A DNA stretch of 64,000 nt from Prescottella equi (GTDB lineage Bacteria; Actinomycetota; Actinomycetes; Mycobacteriales; Mycobacteriaceae), in contig NZ_JAIVAH010000007.1 of assembly GCF_020171745.1 (NCBI RefSeq), positions 124,001 through 188,000 of the forward strand. The letters are read 5' to 3'. The notes under the pieces were generated by a model that ran no database searches, was not told the DNA's origin, and saw nothing but the letters and a program-made list of their open reading frames with translations. Positions 26,785-35,080 of this stretch are shown piece by piece. The first letter of the stretch is position 1. Every line of letters starts with the position of its first letter. Position numbers and translations under genes: made by a program.

Positions 26785-27276
26785 CTAGTCCTCGTCCTCG
26801 TACTCCGGTTCGGGCTCGTCCAGCCATGCCTGATACTCCGGACTCGTCAGATCGAGGAAGATCGCGCTGACACTCAGGTCCAGCGTAATGACCGCTTTCG
26901 GCAGGTCCCACCGGAGAGCTGCCGTTGGTCCGGGTTCGGCGCTCGTGGCTGTCCCGAGGAGTGCGGTCAATGCCACATCGAGGTTCGTGAACCCTTCGTC
27001 CAGCAGCGGACGCACCACTGTCATGGGTGTGGCGTCATCTGCCAGGTCCGTGACCAAGATCGAGATGTATTGCATCGAACGGTTATGCCTGTACATGTTC
27101 GCCTTCGGCCTGCTGACATGAAGGTCCGTCCGAATCGAGCCGCCGCCTTCCCGGAGTTCGACGAGCTCCCATCCAGCTTGCGAACAGAAGGGTTCCAGGT
27201 CGTCGACAGTCCAGGTCCAGTCGAATTCTGCGGCGAGGCGGGCGATCCGGGTGGCGCCTTCGATGTCGACGTGCAT
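26785..27276 (-). CDS. DUF6301-like protein, copy 1
   Basis: A 163-residue soluble protein resembling the DUF6301 family: ARLAAEFDWTWTVDDLEPFCSQAGW near the start, YISILVTDLADD in the middle, and ALRWDLPKAVITLDLSVSAIFLDLTSPEYQAWLDEPE near the end. An acidic tail (EPEPEYEDED) closes it. A paralogue lies ten bases upstream on the same strand. Proteins of this family often occur in tandem arrays beside secreted toxins, so an immunity role is possible. Function unknown. Confidence 0.72.
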   Translation of the reverse strand: MHVDIEGATRIARLAAEFDWTWTVDDLEPFCSQAGWELVELREGGGSIRTDLHVSRPKANMYRHNRSMQYISILVTDLADDATPMTVVRPLLDEGFTNLDVALTALLGTATSAEPGPTAALRWDLPKAVITLDLSVSAIFLDLTSPEYQAWLDEPEPEYEDED

Positions 27277-27285
27277 GGGTGGATG

Positions 27286-27975
27286 CTACTTTCTGCTCGA
27301 CCGCAGTTCCGGCAACCCATGGACCACGCTGATCCAGCGAGACACCAACGGTCGGTTCACATCCAATCCGACAAGGCCACCCAACGGCCGTTGCCCAGCC
27401 GAGATCCGGCTGGCCGGTACCGCCGTCGATATCGGCGTGCAGGGATCGAGGCGGCTGACCGGTGCACTCGCCGATCGGTCTTCGTCGTCCTCGTCCTCTT
27501 CGTCGTCCCATTCATCTTCGGGTTCGTCGGTCCACGCTTGATGTTTGGGGCTGACGAGGTACATGGCTACGGACTTGAGCCCAGCCGACAGGATGATCAC
27601 CACGTTCGGCAGATCCCAACGAAGTTCCTTGACAATACCGGCGGTGACGGGGGTTCCCTCCCCGAACTCCGCGGTCATCGGCACGCTCAATTCGGCGAGG
27701 AACTCCGCCATCACCTCCGGAATATCGGTGTCGGGATCGGCTACGTCGGTCACCCAGATGTCGATGTAGTTGAGTGGCCCCCAGGTCAGGTGCGCGTTGC
27801 CGCTGCGGCGGTTGATGTCGAGGTTCGTGATGATCTCCGCACCAGTGGCGGAGAAGCGTTCTGGTTGCCAGCCGGCGGCGGCGCAGAAACGTTCGAGGTC
27901 CTCGGAGTCCCACGTCCAGTCGAAACGGGCTGCCAGGCGCGCGGTCCGGACCGCGCCTTCGATATCAGCGTGCAT
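27286..27975 (-). CDS. DUF6301-like protein, copy 2, with C-terminal extension
   Basis: A 229-residue paralogue of the preceding gene: ARLAARFDWTWDSEDLERFCAAAGW, LNYIDIWVTDVADPDTD and LRWDLPNVVIILSAGLKSVAMYLVSPKHQAWTDEP align along the whole first 150 residues. The acidic tail (DDEEDEDDEDRS) is followed by about 65 residues of unrelated sequence, probably read-through past a lost stop. A roughly 60-base fragment of the same gene is duplicated just upstream (28000-28060). This points to local recombination in a tandem array. Confidence 0.7.
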   Translation of the reverse strand: MHADIEGAVRTARLAARFDWTWDSEDLERFCAAAGWQPERFSATGAEIITNLDINRRSGNAHLTWGPLNYIDIWVTDVADPDTDIPEVMAEFLAELSVPMTAEFGEGTPVTAGIVKELRWDLPNVVIILSAGLKSVAMYLVSPKHQAWTDEPEDEWDDEEDEDDEDRSASAPVSRLDPCTPISTAVPASRISAGQRPLGGLVGLDVNRPLVSRWISVVHGLPELRSSRK

Positions 27976-27994
27976 GGTCAGGAATCATGCCTTC

Positions 27995-28060
27995 GCGCCG
28001 AGAGGATGATCACCACGTTCGGCAGATCCCGGCGAAGTTCCTTGACGATGCCAAGCGTTG
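27995..28060 (-). pseudogene. Fragment of a third DUF6301-like gene
   Basis: On the minus strand this stretch encodes GIVKELRRDLPNVVIILSA, almost identical to GIVKELRWDLPNVVIILSA within copy 2 (around 27585-27645). Both ends are missing. It lies about 50 bases inside the outer edge of the right inverted-repeat arm (28109), so a tandem copy was probably broken when the repeat arrived. Confidence 0.6.
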
Positions 28061-28201
28061 TCCCCGCTCCATCTCGGTACGCCTTCGACTGGGATCTTCG
28101 TTCGCCTTGACCTCGCCATACGCCTCCCCTTCCGGCTCGTGTCCCGGATCGTAAACGCCGGGACCCTGCCAGAAAGTCTGACGCGCGAGACACCCATTGA
28201 C

Positions 28202-28217
28202 TCGAACATAAGTTCGA
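28202..28217. promoter_or_regulatory. SOS (LexA) box upstream of second DUF222/HNH gene
   Basis: TCGAACATAAGTTCGA matches TCGAAC-N4-GTTCGA and lies 14 bases before the ATG at 28232, the same position as in the first copy. The four central bases differ from the first copy, while both arms are conserved. Confidence 0.85.
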
Positions 28218-28231
28218 ACTAGAATCGAGGC

Positions 28232-29533
28232 ATGAATCCGGGGGGACTCAATAATTCGTGCATCGTGGTCACGGCGCCGCGGCCCGAGGACATGGGCACA
28301 CTGCCCGAGATCTTGCTGCTGCAGACCGCGCTCGACATCTGCCACGCAATGGAGCAACTCGACGCCCTGCGGGCGGCTGCCGTTGCCGAAATCGACGAGC
28401 GCGCAGTCTCGTTCGACACCCTCGGGTTCCGCAGCGTCAAGCAGTGGCTGGCCGCCAACACGCTGCTGGAAGTATCGACCACAACACGGATCCTGACCTT
28501 GGGGCGCATGCTCGGCCGGCAACCCGAGATCGCCGACGCCTTCAACGCCGGCACTATCTCCGCCGAGCACGCCGCCCTTATCGGGAAGTTCTGCGAAACC
28601 CCACCCCGCGGCATGCCGAACGAAGCGTTGGATTCCTGCCGGAAAGTGCTGCTGGACAGCGCCACCGGACCCACCGCCACCACGACGACCGTTCGCACCT
28701 GCATCTCCCGGCTCGAGCGGATCTTCGAATCCGACGAACTCCCGCCGAGCGAGGACACCGAACGCAACGAGTTCCACGCCTCGAAGACCTTGAACGGGCG
28801 AGTTGCAGTCAAGGGTGATCTCGACGCAGTCACCGGAGAAATGCTCCTGACCGCCCTGTCGACGTTGACCAAGCCGCGCAACCCGATGGACGACCCCGCC
28901 GGCGCCCGCACCCCGGCGCGTCAGCGGGCCGACGCCTTCACCGAGATCCTGCGCCGCTACCTCGACTCCGGAGACGCCCCCATCGAGGGCGGCGAGCGAC
29001 CCCACCTATCCCTGCACGTGAACGCGCAGGACCTCGCCCGCACCGAAGCGGACCACGAGTGGACAGGCTCGGACGGCGATCCGGACCTGTTCGGCGACAA
29101 AGACATCGCCCGCATGCCCCACATGGGACCACTATCGATCGCGACCGCCCGCAGATTGGCCTGCGACTGCCACCTCACGCCGATCGTCATGAGCGACGGC
29201 GTACCGATCGACCTGGGCCGCACCAGCAGAACAGTGTCGAAAAAGCAACGGCGGGCACTCATCGCCCGCGATCACGGCTGCGCCTTCCCCGGCTGCGGCG
29301 CAGTCCCCGCCCACTGCGAAGGCCACCACGTCACACATTGGGCCGACGGCGGACCAACCGACCTCGACAACCTCGTGCTGCTGTGCCGCTACCACCACGG
29401 ACTGCTGCACCACTCCCACTGGCAAGTGAGAATCGGCGCCGACCGCCACCCGTGGTTCACCCCACCGTCGACCGTGGATCCCTACAAGAAACCCATCCCC
29501 GCCCACAATCGCGCCGGACCCCGGGCGGCCTGA
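28232..29533 (+). CDS. DUF222 / HNH endonuclease protein (13E12 repeat family), second copy
   Basis: A 433-residue near-duplicate of the protein encoded at 10942-12273. DUF222 (SVKQWLAANTLLEVS, ISAEHAALIGKFCETPPRGM, ASKTLNGRVAVKGDLDAVTG) is followed by a complete HNH domain (ALIARDHGCAFPGCGAVPAHCEGHHVTHWADGG, LVLLCRYHHGLLHH). Blocks from residue 105 onward are almost unchanged between copies, while the first 60 residues have drifted. This copy lacks a 10-residue acidic insertion. The gene ends 12 bases from the convergent DapA-like gene. DNA-damage control through the SOS box is expected; whether it moves DNA or acts on it is unknown. Confidence 0.92.
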   Translation: MNPGGLNNSCIVVTAPRPEDMGTLPEILLLQTALDICHAMEQLDALRAAAVAEIDERAVSFDTLGFRSVKQWLAANTLLEVSTTTRILTLGRMLGRQPEIADAFNAGTISAEHAALIGKFCETPPRGMPNEALDSCRKVLLDSATGPTATTTTVRTCISRLERIFESDELPPSEDTERNEFHASKTLNGRVAVKGDLDAVTGEMLLTALSTLTKPRNPMDDPAGARTPARQRADAFTEILRRYLDSGDAPIEGGERPHLSLHVNAQDLARTEADHEWTGSDGDPDLFGDKDIARMPHMGPLSIATARRLACDCHLTPIVMSDGVPIDLGRTSRTVSKKQRRALIARDHGCAFPGCGAVPAHCEGHHVTHWADGGPTDLDNLVLLCRYHHGLLHHSHWQVRIGADRHPWFTPPSTVDPYKKPIPAHNRAGPRAA

Positions 29534-29545
29534 GGGAACGGCGGA

Positions 29546-30442
29546 TCAAGCGGTCCGCAGGAGAAGTTGCCCCAGCACAGTGGCAATCGTCGGTGGATCG
29601 TCCATGGGCAGCAACGGCAGACGAACATTCGCCGTCGAGATCCGCCCCTGCGCGTGCAGAACCGCCTTGACGACAGTGGGATTCGGCCCGGACATGAGCG
29701 CGCTCGCCGGTCCCACCAGCGCATTGGCCAAGGCCCGCGCCTTCAGCGAGTCCCCGCTGCGCCACAAATCGAACAGTTCGACGAACTCCCGCGTGCAGAC
29801 GTTCGCGGTCGCGAGAATCGCGCCCGCCGCGCCCATCGCCAGCAGCGGCGAAACCAGCGTGTCCTCCCCCACGAGAATCGCGAACGAATCGTCGCATTCC
29901 GCGAACAGACGCGCCGTGCCGGTGTCCACGACACCCACCGCCTGCTTGATCCCGACGATCCGCGGATGCCGCGACAGCCGGACGATGGACTCCCAGCCCA
30001 GACGCTGGCCCGTCCGATACGGCACGTTGTACAGGACCAGCGGAAGGCGACTGCGGTCGGCGACGTGCTCGAAGTGCGCCACCGCCCCGGCCTCGGATGG
30101 GCGCGTGTAGTACGGCACGGTCACCAGCACGCCCGCCGCATCGACCAGCCCGTCGACCTCCTCGATCGCCCGCACTGTGTCGGCCGTGTCGTTGGACCCC
30201 GCCCCGACGAGCAGCGGGACACCCCGCTCCCGGCACACCCTGTCGCAGATCAGCAGGACCTCGCGGCGCTCGTCCGGCGTGAGCGTCGACGGTTCGCCGG
30301 TGGTCCCCAGCGCGACGATTCCCGACGCTCCCTCGTCGATCACCTCGTGAGCGAGGCGTTCCAGATCGGTGGTCGCAACTGCGCCGTCGTGCGCGAACGG
30401 CGTGATGAGGGGGACGAGGATTCCTGACGGGTGAAAGTTCAT
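29546..30442 (-). CDS. DapA-like dihydrodipicolinate synthase/N-acetylneuraminate lyase family protein
   Basis: A 298-residue class I aldolase of the DHDPS/NAL family. The family features are PLITPFAHDGAVATTDLERLAHEVIDEGASGIVALGTTGE, with the Thr-Thr pair; the tyrosine in LVLYNVPYRTG; and the Schiff-base lysine in RIVGIKQAVGVVD. It stands beside a divergent LysR regulator instead of dapB, so it is more likely a catabolic lyase or dehydratase for a 2-oxoacid than the lysine-pathway enzyme. The start ATG at 30442 gives exact family length; longer frames run through the regulator promoter. Confidence 0.88.
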   Translation of the reverse strand: MNFHPSGILVPLITPFAHDGAVATTDLERLAHEVIDEGASGIVALGTTGEPSTLTPDERREVLLICDRVCRERGVPLLVGAGSNDTADTVRAIEEVDGLVDAAGVLVTVPYYTRPSEAGAVAHFEHVADRSRLPLVLYNVPYRTGQRLGWESIVRLSRHPRIVGIKQAVGVVDTGTARLFAECDDSFAILVGEDTLVSPLLAMGAAGAILATANVCTREFVELFDLWRSGDSLKARALANALVGPASALMSGPNPTVVKAVLHAQGRISTANVRLPLLPMDDPPTIATVLGQLLLRTA

Positions 30443-30475
30443 GCGATCAGTCTCGGCGGCCCTCAGCTGAAGAAC

Positions 30476-30512
30476 CAGTTCACATTTCTGATGCAAAACG
30501 TAAGCTGAACTG
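30476..30512. promoter_or_regulatory. Putative LysR-regulator site in divergent promoter region
   Basis: CAGTTCA (30476-30482) and TGAACTG (30506-30512) form a perfect 7-base dyad with a 23-base AT-richer spacer, ending directly before the ATG of the LysR gene. It could be an operator for autoregulation and control of the divergent DapA-like gene. Confidence 0.45.
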
Positions 30513-31430
30513 ATGCTCGATGTTCGCAGACTGAGGCTTCTGAGGGAACTTGCCCATCGCGGCACCATCGCGGCGGTCGCAGAGGCACTGGCGTACACGC
30601 CGTCCGCGGTATCGCAACAGCTTGCGGCGCTCGAACGCGAGGCCGGGCGCCCTCTGCTGACGCGCACGGGTCGCCGGGTGAGCCTCACACCCGCCGGTGC
30701 CGTACTCGTCGAGCACACCGAAGTGGTTCTGGCCGAACTGGAGCGAGCCGAGGCCGCACTCGCTGCCGGCGCAGAGGGCATGTCCGGGTCGGTGCGCCTG
30801 GGCACCTTCACCACGGCGCTGCAGACGGTGGTGCTGCCGGCCATGCTCGAAATCGCTCGCTCCGCAGGCAATCTCGATCTGTCCGTGACCGAGGTCGATC
30901 CTGCGGACGTACCGGACCTCCTGCGCAGCGATCATCTGGACATGGCGCTGGTGCACGAGTACGACAACGTCCCGTCCGCCATGGGCTCGGGCATCGAACT
31001 GGAACCGTTGCTCGACGAGGTCGTCTTCCTGGCGTCCCCGAGCACCCCCGACGGCAGCGGGATCGACGTGATCCGCGGCCACTCCGAAAGTCGCTGGATC
31101 GTCGGCAATCCCGGAACGCTCTGCCACACGATGGCGATCCGCACGTGTCAGTCCCAGGGCTTCGAACCCCGCGTCGCACATCGGGTCGACGACTTCACCG
31201 CCGTCCTGCGACTCGTCGCCGCGGGAGCCGGGGTGGCGCTGGTGCCGCAGCTGGGTGCCACCGAGGTCCCGGCTGGAGTGACGCTCACCGCGTTACCGAT
31301 CAACAGGAAGACCCGCATCGCCTACCGCCGCGGTAGCCGATCGCGGCCGGCATTCGCCGCTGTCGGCACGGAACTTCATCGTGCAGCGCTTGCCTTCCCA
31401 CGTCCCGGCGACGAACCCCACTACGCCTGA
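30513..31430 (+). CDS. LysR-family transcriptional regulator
   Basis: A 305-residue LysR-type regulator. The HTH is at residues 1-60 (RRLRLLRELAHRGTIAAVAEALAYTPSAVSQQLAALEREAG), followed by a periplasmic-binding-protein-like effector domain (GSVRLGTFTTALQTVVLPAML, VAAGAGVALVPQLGA). It is divergent from the DapA-like lyase gene 70 bases away and most likely activates it in response to the lyase's substrate. Its 3' end overlaps the convergent ECF sigma gene by ten bases. Confidence 0.92.
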   Translation: MLDVRRLRLLRELAHRGTIAAVAEALAYTPSAVSQQLAALEREAGRPLLTRTGRRVSLTPAGAVLVEHTEVVLAELERAEAALAAGAEGMSGSVRLGTFTTALQTVVLPAMLEIARSAGNLDLSVTEVDPADVPDLLRSDHLDMALVHEYDNVPSAMGSGIELEPLLDEVVFLASPSTPDGSGIDVIRGHSESRWIVGNPGTLCHTMAIRTCQSQGFEPRVAHRVDDFTAVLRLVAAGAGVALVPQLGATEVPAGVTLTALPINRKTRIAYRRGSRSRPAFAAVGTELHRAALAFPRPGDEPHYA

Positions 31431-32695
31431 CCGCCCGTCACTTCACCGAGCCGACGCTCGAGGTACTCGCGCTCGGGTGCGGTCCCCGCAGACTCGAGCG
31501 CGCACCGGTACGCGTCGGCGGCCTCGTCCCGGCGGCCGAGGTGGGCGAGGAGTTCTGCCCGGGCCGTCGCGTACGGGTGGTACGACGTCAACCGTGGCTC
31601 GTCGGCCAACTCGTCGAGCAGCGCCAGGCCGGCCTCCGGACCGTCCCGCATCGCGACTGCCACCGCACGATTCACGGCCACCACCGGCGACGGCACCAGT
31701 CGGAGCAGCACGTCGTACAAGGCCACGATCTGCGGCCAGTCGGTGCCTGCGACGTCGGGCGCCTCGTCGTGCAGCGCCGCGATCGCGGCCTGCACCCCGT
31801 AGACGCCGGGCGGGCCGCCGGTGAGGGCGACCAGCACCAGCGCGCTGCCCTCCTCGATCATCGGACGGTCCCAGACCGTGCGGTCCTGGTCGTCCAGCAG
31901 CACCATCTCGCCGCCCGGACCGGTCCGGGCGCCCCGACGGGCGTGCACGAGCAGCATCAGCGCCAGCAGTCCCGCCACCTCACGCTCGTCGGGCAACAGC
32001 CGGTGCAGGACGCGGGTCAACCGGATCGCTTCCTCGGCGACGTCGAGGCGCTGCAACGAAGGTCCGGCACTGGCCGCGTAGCCCTCGGTGAAGATCGAGT
32101 ACAGCACCTGCAGGACACCGGGCAGCCGCTGCGGAAGCTCGTCGGCGCCCGGAACCCGGAAGGGGATCCGGAGATCCTGGATCCGCTTCTTGGCCCGCGT
32201 GATCCGCTTCGCCATCGTCGCGGTCGGCACGAGAAAAGCCCGAGCCACCTCGGGTGTCGTGAGGCCGGCGAGGCAGCGCAGCGTCAGCGCCGTGCGGTCC
32301 TCGGCCGGCAGCGCGGGGTGCGCGCACGTGAAGAACAGTTGGAGCCGCTCGTCGGGCAATTCGCCACCGGCGTCCGCGGCGGGAGCGGGATCGGCCCGAT
32401 CCGCCTCCACCTGCAGCACCGCGATCCGCGCCGCGAGTACCTGGTCCCGGCGCAGACGGTCCACCGCCCGGCGCCGTGCGGTGGTCAGCAGCCACGCCCC
32501 CGGCTTGGACGGCACCCCGTCCACCGGCCAGTGCCGCAGCGCGGCCTCGATCGCCTCCGACGTGGCCTCCTCGGCCAGGTCGAGGTCGCCGAACCTGCTG
32601 ACGAGGGCGGCGAGCAGGCGGCCGCGCTCCTCCCGGAAAACCTCCTCGACGGACGTCTCCGCGTCGGCCGCGCGGCCGCCGCCCTCCCTGCCCAT
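31421..32695 (-). CDS. ECF42-type RNA polymerase sigma factor with TPR-like C-terminus
   Basis: A 424-residue extracytoplasmic-function sigma factor of the ECF42 (DUF6596) type. Sigma region 2 is LVSRFGDLDLAEEATSEAIEAALRHWPVDGVPSKPGAWLLTTARRRAVDRLRRD (residues about 32-82). Region 4 is ALTLRCLAGLTTPEVARAFLVPTATMAKRITRAKKRI. The long C-terminal part (about residues 200-420) is the TPR-like domain that replaces an anti-sigma factor in this group. It lies six bases after a YCII/DGPF gene, the standard partner of ECF42 sigma factors, so both form one operon. The start at 32695 is the first ATG; a slightly later start is possible. Confidence 0.92.
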   Translation of the reverse strand: MGREGGGRAADAETSVEEVFREERGRLLAALVSRFGDLDLAEEATSEAIEAALRHWPVDGVPSKPGAWLLTTARRRAVDRLRRDQVLAARIAVLQVEADRADPAPAADAGGELPDERLQLFFTCAHPALPAEDRTALTLRCLAGLTTPEVARAFLVPTATMAKRITRAKKRIQDLRIPFRVPGADELPQRLPGVLQVLYSIFTEGYAASAGPSLQRLDVAEEAIRLTRVLHRLLPDEREVAGLLALMLLVHARRGARTGPGGEMVLLDDQDRTVWDRPMIEEGSALVLVALTGGPPGVYGVQAAIAALHDEAPDVAGTDWPQIVALYDVLLRLVPSPVVAVNRAVAVAMRDGPEAGLALLDELADEPRLTSYHPYATARAELLAHLGRRDEAADAYRCALESAGTAPEREYLERRLGEVTGGQA

Positions 32696-32701
32696 CGGTC
32701 G

Positions 32702-33046
32702 TCAGTTGCCGAAATCGGCGATGGGGCGCACCACGATCCGCCCGCCGCCGCGCGATCCCGGGCAGCGCGCCGCCCAGTCGAGCGCGACATCGAGGTCCGG
32801 CACGTCGATGACGTAGAACCCGCCCAGGACCTCACGGGTCTCGGCGAACGGCCCGTCGGTGGCGATGGTGCGGGCGCCGTCCTCCCCCACCTGGATGCTG
32901 GTCGCGGTGACGAGGTCGGCCAGCGACTCCCCCGAGACGAAGATCCCGGCGTCCTTGACCTCCTTGTCGTAGACCATCCAGTCCTCGGGGGTGCAGCCAC
33001 TGGCGGCATCGGCGGACTCGGCGTTGATCAGCAGCAGGTACTTCAT
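32702..33046 (-). CDS. YCII/DGPF-domain protein, partner of ECF42 sigma factor
   Basis: A 114-residue YCII-related protein. MKYLLLINAE opens the ferredoxin-like fold, and the family motif DGPFAETREVLGGFYVIDVPDLDVALDWAARCP fills the second half. These small proteins are regularly encoded next to, and often controlled by, ECF42 sigma factors; their biochemical role is not known. First gene of the two-gene operon, with GAGGAGGA-like sequence just upstream of the ATG at 33046. Confidence 0.92.
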   Translation of the reverse strand: MKYLLLINAESADAASGCTPEDWMVYDKEVKDAGIFVSGESLADLVTATSIQVGEDGARTIATDGPFAETREVLGGFYVIDVPDLDVALDWAARCPGSRGGGRIVVRPIADFGN

Positions 33047-33146
33047 GATCGGTTCCTCCTCGAGAGGTGCTCGTTGTTGCGGTACACCATGACGACGAAC
33101 GAGGAGGCCCCGAAAGGACAGCGCCGGTGAACTTTCTTTCGCGCCG

Positions 33147-34124
33147 TCAGTCGAGCCCGCGCAGGAACTCGAGCATCGCGGTGTTGACCTGCTCGGCCGC
33201 CTCCATCTGCACGAAATGCCCGACGTCGGGGATCACGTGGGTCGAGCGCAGGCCGGGCACCATCGCGGCCATCGTCTCGAACGGATTCTCCCCCATCATC
33301 TCGAGCACCGGGTCCTTCGATCCGGCGATGAACGTCGTCGGGACGGTGATCGGACGCCCGTGCAGTTCCTCGTTCTGCTCCCACACGTAGTCGTCGGCGC
33401 GGTACCAGTTGAGCCCGCCCGTGAACCCGGTGCGCGTGAACTCGTCCACGTAGTAACCGAATTCCTCCTCGCTCAGCCACGACCACGGCAACGCGGGCGG
33501 TTCGGGCAGCACGTCGAGGTAGCCGTTGCCCTCGGACGGGAAGTCCCAGCAGTCGAGGTAGCGGTTGGCGCCGCTGAGCGCGTGGAAGATCTTGGACAGG
33601 AACTCGCGCGGATGGTCGCCGAGTTCCCGGTCGGCCGGACCGTACTCCTGGAAGTAGTGCAGGTGCACGAAATGCTGGGACGACATGTACCGGAAGCCGT
33701 CGGTGGGCCGGACGGGCGACCGCGGCATCCGGGGGACGCTCAACTGCATCAGGGCCCGCACCCTGCCCGGCGCCCAGTTGGGCAGGTCCCACACGAGTTG
33801 CGCGCCGAAGTCGTGGCCCGCGAACACCGCCTGCTCGATACCGAGCGCATCGAGCAGGCCGACCATGTCGTCGACGGTGTGCCGACGGTCGTACTCGCGG
33901 GGATCCGCCGGCACGTCGGTGCGGCCGTAGCCGCGCATGTCGGGGGCGATCACCCGGTAGCCGGCTTCGGACAGCGCCGACAGTTGGTGTCGCCAGCTGT
34001 ACCAGAGTCCCGGAAAGCCGTGACACAGCACGATCGGGTCGCCTTCGCCCTGCTCGGCGATGTGCATGTCGATGTCCCCGACGCGTACCGTCCGGTGCGT
34101 GAGTGTCTTTGCAGGATCGGTCAT
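33147..34124 (-). CDS. Epoxide hydrolase-type alpha/beta hydrolase
   Basis: A 325-residue alpha/beta hydrolase with all marks of a soluble epoxide hydrolase. The oxyanion motif is LCHGFPGLWYSWRHQL (His-Gly-Phe-Pro), the nucleophile aspartate is in FAGHDFGAQLVW, the cap domain contains the tyrosines that open the epoxide (FRYMSSQHF, NWYRADDYVW), and the catalytic histidine is in VIPDVGHFVQME. It resembles EphB-class enzymes of mycobacteria. It is one gene of a minus-strand pair with a monoacylglycerol lipase 14 bases upstream, and probably co-transcribed with it. Confidence 0.9.
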   Translation of the reverse strand: MTDPAKTLTHRTVRVGDIDMHIAEQGEGDPIVLCHGFPGLWYSWRHQLSALSEAGYRVIAPDMRGYGRTDVPADPREYDRRHTVDDMVGLLDALGIEQAVFAGHDFGAQLVWDLPNWAPGRVRALMQLSVPRMPRSPVRPTDGFRYMSSQHFVHLHYFQEYGPADRELGDHPREFLSKIFHALSGANRYLDCWDFPSEGNGYLDVLPEPPALPWSWLSEEEFGYYVDEFTRTGFTGGLNWYRADDYVWEQNEELHGRPITVPTTFIAGSKDPVLEMMGENPFETMAAMVPGLRSTHVIPDVGHFVQMEAAEQVNTAMLEFLRGLD

Positions 34125-34138
34125 TCCGGAATATTAGG

Positions 34139-34975
34139 TCACTTCAAACGCGGGCGGAGCCAATCGACGAGATCGTCGAGCACCTTCTCCTGCTCGGGTT
34201 CGTTGAACACCTCGTGGAACAGGCCGTCGTACGTCTTCAGCGTCAGATCCTTCGACCCGGCGTGTGCCGCGATCATCCGGCTGCCGGAGATGTCGGCGAG
34301 GTGGTCCTCGGTGCCGTGCAGGAGCAGGACGGGCAGGGTCAGCGACGGCAACCGCGCCGGAAAGCTCTCGGCGGCGAGGATCATGCCGCGGGCGATGCCC
34401 GCCTTGACCTTTCCGTGATGGACGAGAGGATCGGACTCGTACGCCGCGACCACCGCGGGATCGCGGGAGACCGACTTCGCGTCGAGTGTCTCGACAGGGA
34501 TTCCGGGTGCGAACCGGCCCAGGATCTTGCCGATCTCGACCACGATCTTGGGCTTGCCGCCGACGACGTCGACGGCCGGCGCCGAGAGGATCAGACCCGA
34601 CAGTTCGTCCTGGTGGTCGAGAGCGTACGACAGCGCGATCGCACCGCCCATGCTGTGTCCCAACAGGAACCGGTCGAGTCCCGGATTCTCGGCGGTGGCG
34701 ATAGCCGACAGTTGGTGCAGGTCATCGATGAACTCCGACCAGTCGTGCAGCTCGATCCGCTTGCCGCCCGAGCGGCCGTGCCCGCGATGATCCGGCGCGT
34801 AGACGACCAGACCCAGCCCGACCAAACGTTCGACGACGTGACCGTAGCGGCGCGCATGCTCGCCCAGACCGTGCGCGAGCAGCAGGATGCCCGTCGGGGG
34901 ACCGTCCGGACGCCAGACGTCGTACACGATGCGGGTGCCGTGCACCCCGGCGAATTCCGACTCTGTGTGCTGCAC
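34139..34975 (-). CDS. Monoacylglycerol lipase (Rv0183-like)
   Basis: A 278-residue serine hydrolase that follows the mycobacterial monoacylglycerol lipase Rv0183 over its full length. It would release fatty acid and glycerol from monoacylglycerols. Motifs: LLLAHGLGEHARRYGHVVERL, YAPDHRGHGRSGGKR, the nucleophile in FLLGHSMGGAIALSYAL, the acid in LLLHGTEDHLADISGSRM, and the histidine in YDGLFHEVFNEPEQEKVLDDLV. The GTG at 34975 was preferred to the longer frame because it reproduces the family N-terminus (HTESEFAGVHGTRIVYDVW). Rv0183 neighbours sigG in M. tuberculosis, and sigG lies 1.5 kb away here too. Confidence 0.93.
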   Translation of the reverse strand: MQHTESEFAGVHGTRIVYDVWRPDGPPTGILLLAHGLGEHARRYGHVVERLVGLGLVVYAPDHRGHGRSGGKRIELHDWSEFIDDLHQLSAIATAENPGLDRFLLGHSMGGAIALSYALDHQDELSGLILSAPAVDVVGGKPKIVVEIGKILGRFAPGIPVETLDAKSVSRDPAVVAAYESDPLVHHGKVKAGIARGMILAAESFPARLPSLTLPVLLLHGTEDHLADISGSRMIAAHAGSKDLTLKTYDGLFHEVFNEPEQEKVLDDLVDWLRPRLK

Positions 34976-35080
34976 GAATGCGAGTCTAGGTCGGCAGACG
35001 GCGTTATGGGGCGCTTGTCGCCCGACGCTTGTCAGCCCGATCCGTCGGCGGCACGATGAAAGTGGCCGACAGGAGTCGCG

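Larger units (their letters stand above)
28109..29533 (+). repeat. Right arm of the large inverted repeat (REP13E12-type)
   Basis: Inverted counterpart of 10942-12399: the DUF222/HNH gene plus about 120 bases upstream, starting at TGACCTCGCC. The shared upstream part includes an outward-facing ribosome-site-like stretch and a start codon (ATGGCGAGGTCA read on the minus strand, GTGGCGAGGTCA in the other arm). Inverted arms of this length can support inversion of the 15.7 kb between them. Confidence 0.82.
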
